64,000 bases of DNA from NCBI RefSeq assembly GCF_001039355.2, contig NW_019775635.1, positions 422,601-486,600 on the forward strand. Reading direction: 5' to 3'. The position numbers and the translations under genes are program-made. This document shows, in pieces, positions 25,901 to 37,741 of the stretch. The notes below the pieces were generated by a model, which was not told the DNA's origin, did no database searches, and saw nothing but the letters and a program-made list of their open reading frames with translations. Source of the stretch: Lingula anatina. Its lineage: Eukaryota; Brachiopoda; Lingulata; Lingulida; Lingulidae. Every line of letters starts with the position of its first letter. The stretch's first letter is position 1.

Positions 25901-28000
25901 AGAATCGGTCGAACTGCTTATGGTACTTACGCAGAATTTTTTTTTTAGGAGAATTTCTCTGGTGCGTGCCTAGATAAAAAAGATTATCTTCATAATGGCC
26001 CCATCCAGAACAGGGGACTTTAACTAGTTCGAGGGTGAAATAAGGCGACCCACTACAAACCTTGCCGTCTAATTCGCTAATAGCCACTGAATAATTATCC
26101 CGTATTCAAGTGGGTCGGCCATATTTGATACTGAGTATTAAAATAAGTAACCAAAATGTATCGAGGGCTTTTTCTGTCCATGGTCCATTTCCGTCAGCAG
26201 TGTTACACATTTGAAATTATCTTAAAATTTTTTAAACCAACAGTCATATCCTTCTTTTTTCTTTGCGTGTAACATCTTCATGTAACTTAATATATATCTT
26301 CATATAATTTAGCATTTAATATGAAAACGTTATCAAAAGATGTATTTAAAGAGAGTAAACAGCTAAAAGGTTCTAAAAATCTGAAAAGTTCTGTATGTCA
26401 TGCCACCTGAACATTAATTCACTTGCTTAATTAAAAAAAAGACATCGTGCTGATAAACGGAGTTCGCCTAGATCTAAGGTACCTGTACAGTATTAAGACT
26501 ATAAAAATGTTTGTGTTATTATAAAGTTGAAAATTACTTTATTATAGATGATAATGATGAAAGAAGTGTTGGGGTTACATGCTCCTAGTACACGTACAGG
26601 AAGGAGATATTTCCCCACCCCTTAATTCCATATGTCGCATTTAAGGGCGAAGCATGCATGACGTATGCACTGACCACAAAAGGTTCAGCAATTTTAGAAA
26701 GTATCATGATTTGTATATTCACACTGTACTATGTGACTATTTCCAATAGCTTTTACTGTAACATACCTTTTTAATCAAATACTTGTTGAAAAGTACAGTT
26801 GAAGAGTGCGAATAATTATTTTTTCCATAATATCTGGTATTTCAGGAATAAAATGATTCTCAATTTTTAAATGAAATGTGATCAAATATAAACCACAAAA
26901 ACATAAAAATGAGATTACTATTGCTCATATGTTTAATCAATACAAGTGAATTTTTACTAATAAAATAGGCATGTCTGCCCAAGCCTTATCCCCTTAAAAA
27001 GTTTGAAATATACTTATAATCAATTTCGAAGATAAATTTCTTATCTTTCAGTCCTGTTGAGCAAAATAAAAATAGTATAATAATCTGTTACCTATATGAA
27101 ATTTTGGATTCTAAAAAAAGATTATCTTTGAAATGGCCCATGTGTGATTTTTGTGTGTCAGAGAGCATAATGCCCCTGTTTACACGACACGTGTTTCCAC
27201 TTAGAATAACTCTTTTACTTTGAGGATATTTCATGCATTAAGAAGTTTATTTCCATCATATTTGTAAAGCTATTCTTTTCCATCGAAAGCCGCATTTTAC
27301 AATAGATGCAAAAGAAAAGAAAATTCAAGCAGTCAGTCCTTTGAATTAAACCGCAGGATTATTTTTTGGAGGTTGAACAGTAGGATTATTGTTTGGAGGT
27401 TGCTTATGTCAATCACTACAACCCTATGATAGATAGCATCGTCAACATATTTACCTGGTAAACATAGACCTCACCTGAACAAAGAGGCGATTCCGAAATA
27501 TTCCTGCGTCAGCGTGGTCTCTCAGTTAGATAACGTTACCGTTAATTGTTCTCCAGCGTCGCGGTCACCAGTGTTTCTATTGATAGATTCTTGGAGATCC
27601 CCAGTCACAGAACAAGTGTCGCACAGCCAACTTTCCAGTTACCAGTATGCACGCTGTCAGCTCCCATCACCAGCTTTTCTACCTACTAGCCTTTCAATCA
27701 ACCACTTGTCTCCTCCCTGATAAACTTCGAAAGTTTCCACTTACGCGAACGGGACAATTCTTCTGGGAATGTTTGCGCAATGCGGCTGTTTTACACCGGA
27801 TGAAGATTTAGAAAGACGGGAATGATGTGTTTTTTTAAGTTAATAAGTAAATAGGTAAATAGTCTTACTCATTGTGATTGTTTAATAGAATATTCACAAA
27901 AATTGTATTCACATTGTCATTTTCATCCACACAAGTGGATGCATATGTTACAGTGAAATAAACTATTAAATCAAATACATTGCTTATAGTCCGGTGGCTT
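22974..28000. other. Intergenic of unit 2 and its right flank
   Basis: No gene is recognised. Poly-C tracts occur near 23211-23219 and 23400-23418, poly-G tracts near 23906 and 23950, and a partial MITE remnant near 24437-24470. The candidate upstream region (24830-25120) and the distal duplicated segment (27430-27830) are the only structured parts. Confidence 0.6.
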
Positions 28001-29636
28001 AAGGAAAAAATCGTGACACGGCGGATAAAAGCACCAAATTTGGCATGTAGTTACCTTTTGACATTCTAAATCAAATTAGAGCCGTAGCCCTTTCAAAAAG
28101 ATTTACCGTTTGGTCAAAAAATCCAAAATGGCCGCCAATTTATGGAATTCTATAGAAATATGTACATACCTATGTTGATTTTTTATCAAATAAAATTATT
28201 TTCTCAGAGTTTGCCACACCCTTATTACCCATTTTATTCATATATGTCAGATAGCAAACAAGTTCCCTTGGACTTTTTGAAAAAATCCAAGATGGCTGTC
28301 ATATGCCATAGAAACAGCCGTAGGAATACTAGTGCACAACTAATACCAGCTATAAAGGTACGATTTCCACTATCAAATAAAGCCTGTTTCTCAGATTTTT
28401 GTTACCCACATAACATGTTTGTGGTGAGTAACTACAAAGTGTTCTTGGGCATTTTGGAAAATTCAAGATGGCTGCCATGTGCCACAGGAATTCTAGTATA
28501 CGGCCAATTCAACTAATGGCAACTGGAAAGATTAATTTTCCACTATCAAATTAAGTTTGTTTCTGAGTGTTTTCCACATCCTTTCCACCCACACAATATG
28601 TATGTGGTGAGTAACAAACAATTATTCTTGGGCATTTTTAGAAAATCCAAGATGGCCGCCATATGTCATAGGAAAACTTCTAGTATTACAAAGGGTTGGA
28701 ACTAATGCCAGCTAGGAAAAACATAATTCACTATCAAATTCAGTTTATTTTTTCAGTGTATTAGTTCCAGAGACAGGGCCAAGTGGAAAGAAGTGACTGT
28801 GGCCTTATGTCCCACGCGGGACGAAGAGCAATGATGATGATGATGATTACACTGTGATACATATCTAGCAGGTAATAAATGTGCATATTTGATCATTTTG
28901 AGAAAATCCAAGATGGCCGTCATTGGCCATAGGAATACTACTGGAATTACAACTGCACATCCATGGCTTTTCATCCACTACCAGGGTGAAATTGTGTTTG
29001 CTTATCAAGTTTTGCCCATCCTTATTAGTCCTATGATATATATCTGGTGGGTAAATAGTGTGCATCCTTGGATATTCTGAGAAAATCCAAGATAGCTACA
29101 ATTTGACATAGGAATACTAATGGGTGGGTTTCCATTGCTGCTAGAGAGGCATATGGTCCATTATACAATTACATTACCAAGGGTTTGTTTTAAAAATAAT
29201 TTATGTTTTTCATTCCATTTATTATTACCCCTATGATGTAAACCTGGTCTGTAGCACGTATCTTTGGGTATTCAGAAAAAAAAAAATCAAGATGTCTGCC
29301 CTTTGTCATTAGAATATTCGTACACATAATCAAATAATGCCAGAGATATACTGAGTACAATTTAAATGTAGTTAACTTTAGATCGTTTTTTAATGTTTTT
29401 CATATCCTATTTATCCTTATAAAAAACTGTGTGTTTGTAGAAAGTGTATCCTTGAGTACTATTCGGAGAAAACCCAAGATAGCTGCCAGTTGTCATAGGA
29501 ATATATCATTCAAATGCACATTGTCATAGGTGTCAATTAATGGAACAGTTCAGCGATTGATTCCAACATGAAAAAAAAAGCTGTTTGATGTTTAAACATG
29601 TTGACATCCTAATTAACCTTACTCTATATAAATCTG

Positions 29637-30589
29637 GGCCCGGTTTCATCAAGGCTGGATAGTGCTATCCTATGGATAAAAATGGCCGCTATCCTCTGGA
29701 TAGAGCTATCCAGAGGAAAGTGCGTTTCATCAACAGTGGATAGCGCTATCCAGGGGATAAACCAGCTTATCCAGAGGATAAAGTTGTCCGCTCGAAATAG
29801 GTGGGATAAATCTGCTATCATGCTGTTAAATCATCAAAAATGGCGAACCTGCTTGCTTTAGGAGTAAATCTTATGATGATTCACAGGCGTAGAATGATAA
29901 GAAAGAGAATTTTAGAAGATGTGTTTGCTTTTGATGCTTTAAGTGATACTGAATCAATAGATTACATAACAGACTTTATCAAAGTTGACATCGTGCCTGC
30001 TACGAACAGAACCCATGCAATCTCCGTGAGAGACCAATTATCTTTTATTTTACTAAAACATACCTTTCAAATCGACGAAAAAATTCTACACTGCTTTTGA
30101 CAGAATCTGCCAAACGTGCTAAGTCAGCCATTTTGTTAGTAAGAATGTCACGACCTTGCCCTTCAACTGCACATTGTAAACATTGCATGAGGCACAACTA
30201 ATGCAATGTGATGTGTTTTTGACACTGACACTAAAATATCCTGTAGATATTTTCCCCATTATTTTAATGAATGTAGCATCTTGAAATATACTTAGAATAT
30301 TGTTTATTATGGGTAATTTATTTTCCAAATATGGTAAAGATCACTTTTTTGTTAGCAACTATCATGGCTTTTATAATGTTTATAGCAACCAACTGCATTA
30401 TGGGAATGTCTTTTTCCAAATATGGTATTGGATAAATATTTATCCACTGGATTACTATCATGCTGTTTATCCAGCCTTTGTGAAACACAAATTTATACAG
30501 AGGATAACTATACAGAGGATAAGAGATTTATACCATGGATAGTGTTATCCACATAGTGTTAACCTATCCAGCCTTGATGAAACCGGGCC
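29637..30589. mobile_element. Harbinger-type DNA transposon remnant with CTG target duplication
   Basis: The terminal inverted repeats are perfect for about 26 bp, starting GGCCCGGTTTCATCAAGG and continuing GCTGGATAG. The element is flanked by CTG at 29634-29636 and at 30590-30592. Both termini are rich in GGATAA/TTATCC words. Three-base duplications and GGCCC...TTTCA-like ends fit PIF/Harbinger elements. The interior holds the fragment of a transposase-like ORF listed next. Confidence 0.8.
29840..30100 (+). pseudogene. N-terminal fragment resembling a Harbinger/HARBI1-type transposase
   Basis: An 86-codon frame begins MANLLALGVNLMMIHRRRMI and continues through a Phe-Asp-Ala-Leu-Ser-Asp segment to NRTHAISVRDQLSFILLK. 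The pattern 'Arg-rich start, F-x-x-L-S-D, then T-x-A-x-S-V-x-x-Q-L' is what I expect at the N-terminus of Harbinger nucleases. No DDE catalytic core follows before the right inverted repeat. It is therefore a non-autonomous remnant and cannot encode an active transposase. Confidence 0.55.
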
Positions 30590-30946
30590 CTGGTGTGTAG
30601 CAAGTGTGCCTCTTGCGTATTTTTAGAAAATTCAAGATTGCTGCAATTCATAATAGGAATAGTATACAGTCTACTACTGCCAGAGAGGCAGTGGGTTCAA
30701 TATAAAATGAATTTTGATTCTTGGTATTTCCCACATTTTTTTTTGGACTTTGAGATATCTATCTGGTGGGTAACAAGTGTGTACCCTTAAGTATTTTGAC
30801 AAAATGTCATGTTTTCCCTCATTTGCCTTAGAAGTGCCTATAAAATCCAATGCACCAGTTTTCCTATGGGGAAAAGAAGGCCATCTTGGATTCCCCCAAA
30901 ATGATCAAATATGGACATAAATTACCTAACAGATATGTATCATGGG

Positions 30947-30947
<1 letters not shown>

Positions 30948-30996
<49 letters not shown>
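30948..30996. repeat. (AAT)n microsatellite
   Basis: About 16 uninterrupted AAT units within the foldback array, read directly. Confidence 0.95.
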
Positions 30997-30997
<1 letters not shown>

Positions 30998-31829
30998 GAA
31001 AAACAACTGAATTTAGCTTCATTTTATATGGAAGCCTATCTCATGCAGGTATTAACTGAACCCCACCTTCTATGGCTAATGGAAGCCATTTTGTTTTGTT
31101 TTGTTTTCAGAAAGGATACACATAAAATTCTCATCACATAAATATTTTGTAGATTAAAAAGATGTGGAAATTAATAAAAAAAAAACAAACAAACCTAATT
31201 TATCATTTAATATTATATCTCCATGGCAGAAGAATCCCTATGTGTCTAGTAGTTTTCCTTTGATATGGTGGCCATCTTGGATTTTTCTCGAAATGCCTGA
31301 GAATAAAGGTTAGTTACTCACCACAAATATATTATTTGTGTAATAAGGCACTCAGAAACAAAATTATATAGATATTGGGCAATGCATCTTCCTAGTTGGC
31401 ATTAGTTGAAAACCCTTGTACATGTACATGTTCTAGTATTCCTATGCCATACGGCGGCCATCTTGGATTTTTCAAAAAGTCCAAGGACACTCATTTGTTA
31501 TCTGACATATATGCATAATGTGGGTAAAAAGGATGTGGAAAACATTGAGAAAATACTTTCTTTGATAAAAAATTAACATAGGTATGTATATATTTCTACA
31601 GAATTTCACAAATTGGCGGCCATTTTGGATTTTTTATCATATGTATATGAGAGAAGCAATGAAACCCTTTTGAAAAAAAAAATGAACTCGACTAAATGAA
31701 ACCTAAGAAACTGATATAAAAACAAGTTAGTATTTTAGGACCAAATTTTTCAATTTTATAATTAAATCCGATTCAGTAGTTCTAAATTTTGAACTCTAAA
31801 AAGATATATCCAAAAAAACTGATTAACTG

Positions 31830-33100
31830 GCAAAACATCGCATGCAATGATTGTTTCGTGTAGGAATGCTTCATTAGAAGTTAACTGCCGTGGAAAGCAG
31901 TAATGAAAACAATAATAAGGTTCACTTGATCTCTTCTTGTTACATAATGTATTAACACTAACGTAACATCACGCGTTTCGCTCCTCAGTTATTCCGATTT
32001 TTTACTTTAATTGTGCCTTCTCGCGTAACACAAAATTTCAAACTTGCGCACCAAAGGTGTCATTTTAACAAAGTTTGTGGGCCTAACGAAACAACATTCA
32101 CCGAAATACCTTAATTTGAGCCATCTACCAGTATAGCCATATAATTCGTTCAAATTCTAGGACAAATGTGCACTCTATTAACATGGATTTTCTAAGTAGT
32201 TTCGTGTTAATAAAGCAAACACAAGTGCTTCTTATCACCATACAGATCACGAGTTCCTCGGAAACCAAAGGAATGCATCTCTGACTTTGGACCGTCATGA
32301 TATATTTTATTCGTAGACGGAATCTTAGGCAGTGGGACGTACATGTACATTCTGTAGCTGCGATGTGCGGTTTATCGAAGTGCAGTTTGGGAACTATCCT
32401 GGGCGTATACGAAAAAAGCACGTATCTGGGTCGGTGACCGGCTGGTGCAAGTGCACATCCTCCGAGAGGCTGGTATCTGAAGCATCGGAGCACTTGTTAG
32501 CGATTTTTTCTTCTGGCCACGACGGAGGCCATTGGTCCACCATCCAATATTTCAAGCAATTATCGTCTTTATTAGGTTTCGCTTGTGGTAGTTGTTTTTC
32601 AGTGATGGACGGTTATGAATGAGATTATACATGCATATGCCAAAGAAATATCCATAGGGTCGATTTATTCTTTTTTCTGCCTTTTCAAGAGGAAGATTTG
32701 TTTGGCATGCGACAAAATGGTGTTATTACTCTGACTTTCTGTTAAGTTCGATGCAAGGATTGTTGTAGGAAGTGTGGAATCGTTCGACATTTTTATCCTG
32801 GAGACACACACTTTGGTATTTTCTGTAATCCCGTAACAGCAGTCACCATCCAGGACACATAAAATGTCACAGTTGAAGTGAATCTTGATACCAGCCAGCC
32901 ATTACACAAAGCAATTGATGCAGCTTTTTCTCTTCCCTCAGTTTCATAGGGACAAGGGTCCTCACGAAAGGTATCTTCCTGGGTGGTTTCGTTTTTAACC
33001 GTCTGTGTGGCCTGCATGTGGTCTCGTAACCATTCGCTCCAAAGTATTTGTACATCATGGGGATAGGAATGGGTGAAAAATGACACTTAGCTTTTTTTTT
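31830..33100. repeat. Tandem locus duplication, unit 3 (remnant)
   Basis: The leading tract AGGAATGCTTCATTAGAAGT at about 31862 matches the starts of units 1 and 2, and a decayed copy of the ectodomain gene follows. Confidence 0.7.
32150..33050 (-). pseudogene. Decayed third copy of the somatomedin-B/Cys-rich ectodomain gene
   Basis: At 32200-32420 is sequence related to exon 3 (including a VSEELVICMV tail segment). At about 32426 it is joined directly to sequence related to the middle of exon 1, the region encoding the CP..W/DTSLSEDVLLHQP module. Exon 2, both introns and the end of exon 1 are missing. Between 32560 and 32990 frameshifts and stops interrupt the frame, although a somatomedin-B-like Cys cluster ending GDCCYG can still be read near 32833-32875. 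The 15-residue repeats are nearly gone. The copy cannot encode the full protein. Confidence 0.75.
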
Positions 33101-33446
33101 AATAATCAATATGCTGACTGACGTTTTCTGTGATATACATTGTAGTAGATATGGGAAAAAGTAATCAAAATTGTTAATGCATAATTCTTTGCGTGGAATA
33201 GGTGCGCAATTGTGTATACATGTAAGTAATAAATAATTTATCACCTATCTACGTAGTTCAATTTTGCAAATTCGTTGTATTTAATTGTAATATAAGGAAA
33301 CGTGTGTGGATTTGGGGTATGTTCACTAAAAGTCGATTACGCAACGCGATATGAAAAAAAAGAAACAATAGCAAATTATTTAAAATATAAATTTTAATCA
33401 AATACAGAATGTTTATCGATAATTATCCAATTTGTAAATAAAAAAA

Positions 33447-36400
33447 TCACAACTCTTCTTCGTCTTCATCTTCAAGGGAAAGAAGGGGTTGTGAAGTGAA
33501 ATCTTGTTTTGCTCTTTTTCTTCTAGAATAAAATATCAATGCACAGATAACTAACACTATAACCAGGGCTGGTATAGCGACTATTGCTACTATTTTGAGA
33601 GCTCTCTCTGAAAGGAAATAAAAAATTATATTAAATCTTATGAATTTATTCACATAACTTAATTCAATAAGCTATTTAAAGCATGATGAAGTCAATATGC
33701 ACAGTATCAGAAAATAAAAGATAAACGAAAGCAATAAATTAAAGATATTAAAGAGCAAAGGATACTTAAAGACTTCAAATAAGTAAAATGGTTAAATAAA
33801 AAGCACTGGCAGAACTAATGGAATTGTGAAGAAAAAGAATTCGAATGTTGATGAATATAGAGGCTATGAATTGTTTGCGTGCGACAGGGAGAAAATGATA
33901 CCTTTAGCAGTGGTAATACTACAGGCTTCTGTCCATTCAGCTCCTGTCATCAAAACATCTGCATTAAGGCTGAGAAATCTGTCAAATGGACATTTAAACT
34001 TACATCCTGAAAAACAAAATTATCAGTTTTCTTCCAAAGTTGCATTGCTGTTCATGGTTTTCTGACATCAATAGTCACACACATGAGTTGATCTTTTATC
34101 TCTGTCCAGAAGTACATGTAATTTAATTTAAATGTGAACAATTAAGCTATGTAGAGATTTAGCAAATATTTTCTTAAATTCACAAATTGACAGGATTTTG
34201 AACTAAGTACAAACTTATTCTACATGTTGCAATTTAGGATTACAGATATTTATTGGCTTTAATTAACGAGTAAGACAATTTCAAAAGGCCTCGACAAGGT
34301 CATATATACCCTGTAATATATTAACTGCATTCTATAACAATTATGCAAGAGACTAAAATGTACAAAAATAGAACACGAAAACATTTTATTGACTATTAAT
34401 TATGAAAATGGTTTAACTTAAGGGGGAAGAACTGAATAAACATGGTTGTGGTTGTATAAAGAAAAGATGCATCATCGGGAAACTAAACGTTAACCAAATT
34501 TTTTAACCGCTGAATTGAAAACTCGAGGTCTTAAAGAGGGGTTTGTTTTAGGTGTGTCCTAATCTGATAAAACATCCTCCAGATTTAAGCTATACTTAAT
34601 GGGAATGCTCTTCCATCTAGCCCTCACCCTCTTTCCCCCCCCCCCCCCTCTCCCTCGTCCAGTCGATGTTTTACCTGGAATGGAGAGTTCATATGGTTCT
34701 GGGTGTGTATTCATGGACCCAGGGTCACGTGAGAGATTCCTGTAGAGCACCTGCACCCAGTGACCTCCCGTGACCGGGTCCTGGTGTAGCTCCACTATCA
34801 CACATGCTGCATAGGGTGGCGAGACGTTATTGAAGACATTCATGGCTGCCAATAGAGGCGCCACTGTACTATCATGCTGCAAGAGAGACTTAAATTGTGA
34901 ATAAATGGCATCAAGTGATTTAAGGCTAACGTTCACTAAATTGAATTTTATGCTTTTGTTTTATCTTTAAATACTGAACATAGAAACAATTCTCAAAATA
35001 CTGGGCAAATAATCTTATAAGTAGACAATAATTTATTTGACAAACAACACTGAATATATCATGGGTTGTGCATCATGCAATACATTACATGCTACACCTG
35101 AGTTTCAAGTTAAAAAAAAGGAAAGCAAAATTAACAATACAAATGCATTGATTTTTGTGCAGATTAAGTGTCGATACCTACACCTGAATACATAAACATC
35201 TTGGGAACGGAAGTATTGGACGGCCCAGCTGAGATTTTCTTTTGCATATTGCCTACGAACTCGGAGAGTATTTTCCCACCTAACCAAAAACAATGTCAAA
35301 ACCTTGGTGAAAACACAAACCAATTTTCAGAACATTTTTAGATACCGGGTACATGTTCAACCTTCATAGAAAAAGAGCCAAAAGCTTTTTCGGTGCTTTT
35401 CTAATAGTTGGTACATATGTATAATATTTACACACCAGTGCATGCACAATCAGAGATACTACAATAATGTACGTACTTACATTAAGTTAATCAAATGCAT
35501 AGTAAATCGTTTTCATAATAATTAATAATTATCGCATTTCCTTAGTGAATTGCAACTGAAAAAATCGTGATCTCAACACAAAACAAAAGGCATTTTTAAT
35601 TCCACAAAATCTAAAGCATAAAAATAGATAAATAATAAAATAAAATAAAAAAGACACTTATAATTTACATAAGAAGCTGTATTTGACACCACGCACTCTA
35701 GACATAACTGGAAACTACCCTACACATTTAGCAAGCACTTTGGGACTCAGAGAAGAAAAGTGATACCTCCTCCCCAAAGCTTCCTTAACTCATCTGTCCC
35801 CCTCTGCCATCTCCAGTAATAATGGGTAAGTTCTCGAATCATGGTCCACATTGTCTTGTTTGTATCCGGCCAAACTGAGTGAAGCCAAGATGGAGCGGTT
35901 TTGTTTTGGCACCACTGAAAGAATATCACGGTTATGTACGAAGTGAGAGGCAGAAATTAAAAAAAAGTATTGGATGTTGACTTACATCTGAAGCAGCCCT
36001 GGGCTCCGTAACTCGAAAGCATCGCGAATTGCGACCGAGCGCCAGCGTCTCTATTCCATAACTCGGCACCCCATGTAACAGCCACGAAATGAAAGGTGAT
36101 ATCGCTATCGCAATTCGCGATGCTTTCGAGTTACGGAGCCCTGATGGAGTCGTTTTGCTGGGACTCAAATGAAGGCATAAATTGAATTGTTGCACAGTCA
36201 GAGGAAGAAATGTGTGTGTGTGTAGGGGGTTGTTCTTCGAGGACGGGGGAGACACGATTTAACGTATAATACTAACTTATAGCACTCACGTATGAGAAAA
36301 ATCGCTAATATGCCAACAGACGCAAGGGGTTCACTACATTAAGTCGTAGACGTTTCGAGTACGCAGGCAAACCTTGTGTGCGTTTGCAATTTGCATACGC

Positions 36401-37651
36401 AGAAGGAGATAGGAAAATGGGCAAGTTCAATTTTATAGCAACTCAAATGCAAAGCAAGTGAAAATAATACAGTCCAAATACATATTCAATACGTTATTTG
36501 TAGCATACCATCTAAATGAAAACTGTGGAACAATTTCATCATCCACTTATGTTATGACAACTGAATGAACATCCCATGCTTAATAAGTATCAAAATGGGT
36601 TATTATGAAAAAGGGCCAGAATATGGACCCATATTATGACAGAGTTAAGCCGACTGACAAGACTGATCTGGACTTAACGGACGATAACTTCCAGTATTTA
36701 ACGTCACATTTAAGAATATGTACCTCACAAAACAATGGGTCTTCCATGTTCCAGACATTTTCTAGCTTAGCATCTGTATATCCAGCTAAACTTGAAACCT
36801 TCGAGACAAATCCCTAGAATTAAAAAAGGGAGTTTGTTGGATTAAATACTAAATAATAATTAGAATTTACCCATAATTAATTGTAGATGGAGTCATTCAA
36901 GGACAATTAAAAAGCCCTCGTTGTAAGAGGCATGACTCTTTACCAACTTGCATGTAAATGACCATCTTCTTAAAAAAAACTGACAGACACGAAAGCTCAT
37001 AAAAGTGACCATGGTTTTAATGCAAGGTAAGCATGTATGAAACAGACACAACAATTAAGTCCACCAAAAGATTATATTTAAAAAAAATTAATAAAGTACC
37101 TTCGACTGTATGACATCCAATTTTTACAACTTAACCACCTTACCTTTACACATGCATGTCTGTCAACAATATGTTCCTTTAAGCATTTGCATGAATCATT
37201 ATACCTGGTATAATTTTTCCTTCTCTTGCACCAATTCTGATTGCATTAGCTCATTGAAGAGAAGTTCGTATCGAGGACATCCCTCAAAAGTAGAGTTGGG
37301 GAATGTTTGGAGCAGCTTGAAAAAAAAAGCATACGAGTATATATAATGTACCTATATATTAATGTCCATAATATTCTAAATATCATACACAATTTTGAAC
37401 CAATTTTCTATAGGACGTCCCACACAGTAAATTTCCGTTAGGGAACTATATCTGACCTACATGTACAACTTCGACGAGCATCATTACAGTAAGTCCCAGC
37501 AGGAAGAGTTACACTTGTAAGTGTTCATAGGCGGACGGAGGCCGTTATCTGGGTCTTCCACAAGACGTGAAGAGGATCAAAAAAGGAGGATGGATCAACA
37601 AAAGATAATTTGGAAGACTGTCAAAAATATCTCTGGATCCACCCCTGTGTG

Positions 37652-37741
<90 letters not shown>

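Larger units (their letters stand above)
19490..27830. repeat. Tandem locus duplication, unit 2
   Basis: Homologous to unit 1 in the same orientation. It has the same leading tract (GCATTAAAAGTGAACTG-like at about 19530), the same three-exon gene, a related upstream segment (24830-25120) and a related distal segment (27430-27830). Unit 2 is about 1.4 kb longer than unit 1 because of unique sequence upstream of the gene. Confidence 0.7.
28000..31690. repeat. Foldback array of ~180-200 bp units with ATGGC-core motifs
   Basis: From about 28100 to 30660 a degenerate unit recurs roughly nine times. It contains an 'aaaatccaagatggc(c/t)g(c/t)cat' segment followed by 'cataggaatact', and each copy is followed by 'cc(a/t)cat...cctta...gg(t)gagtaac'. 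From about 30880 to 31640 the same unit appears in reverse orientation (CCATCTTGGATTTTTC at 31267, 31456 and similar). The outer ends pair: 28130-28190 is complementary in order to 31560-31630. The array is interrupted by a 953-bp DNA transposon at 29637-30589. No ORF spans the units. Confidence 0.85.
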
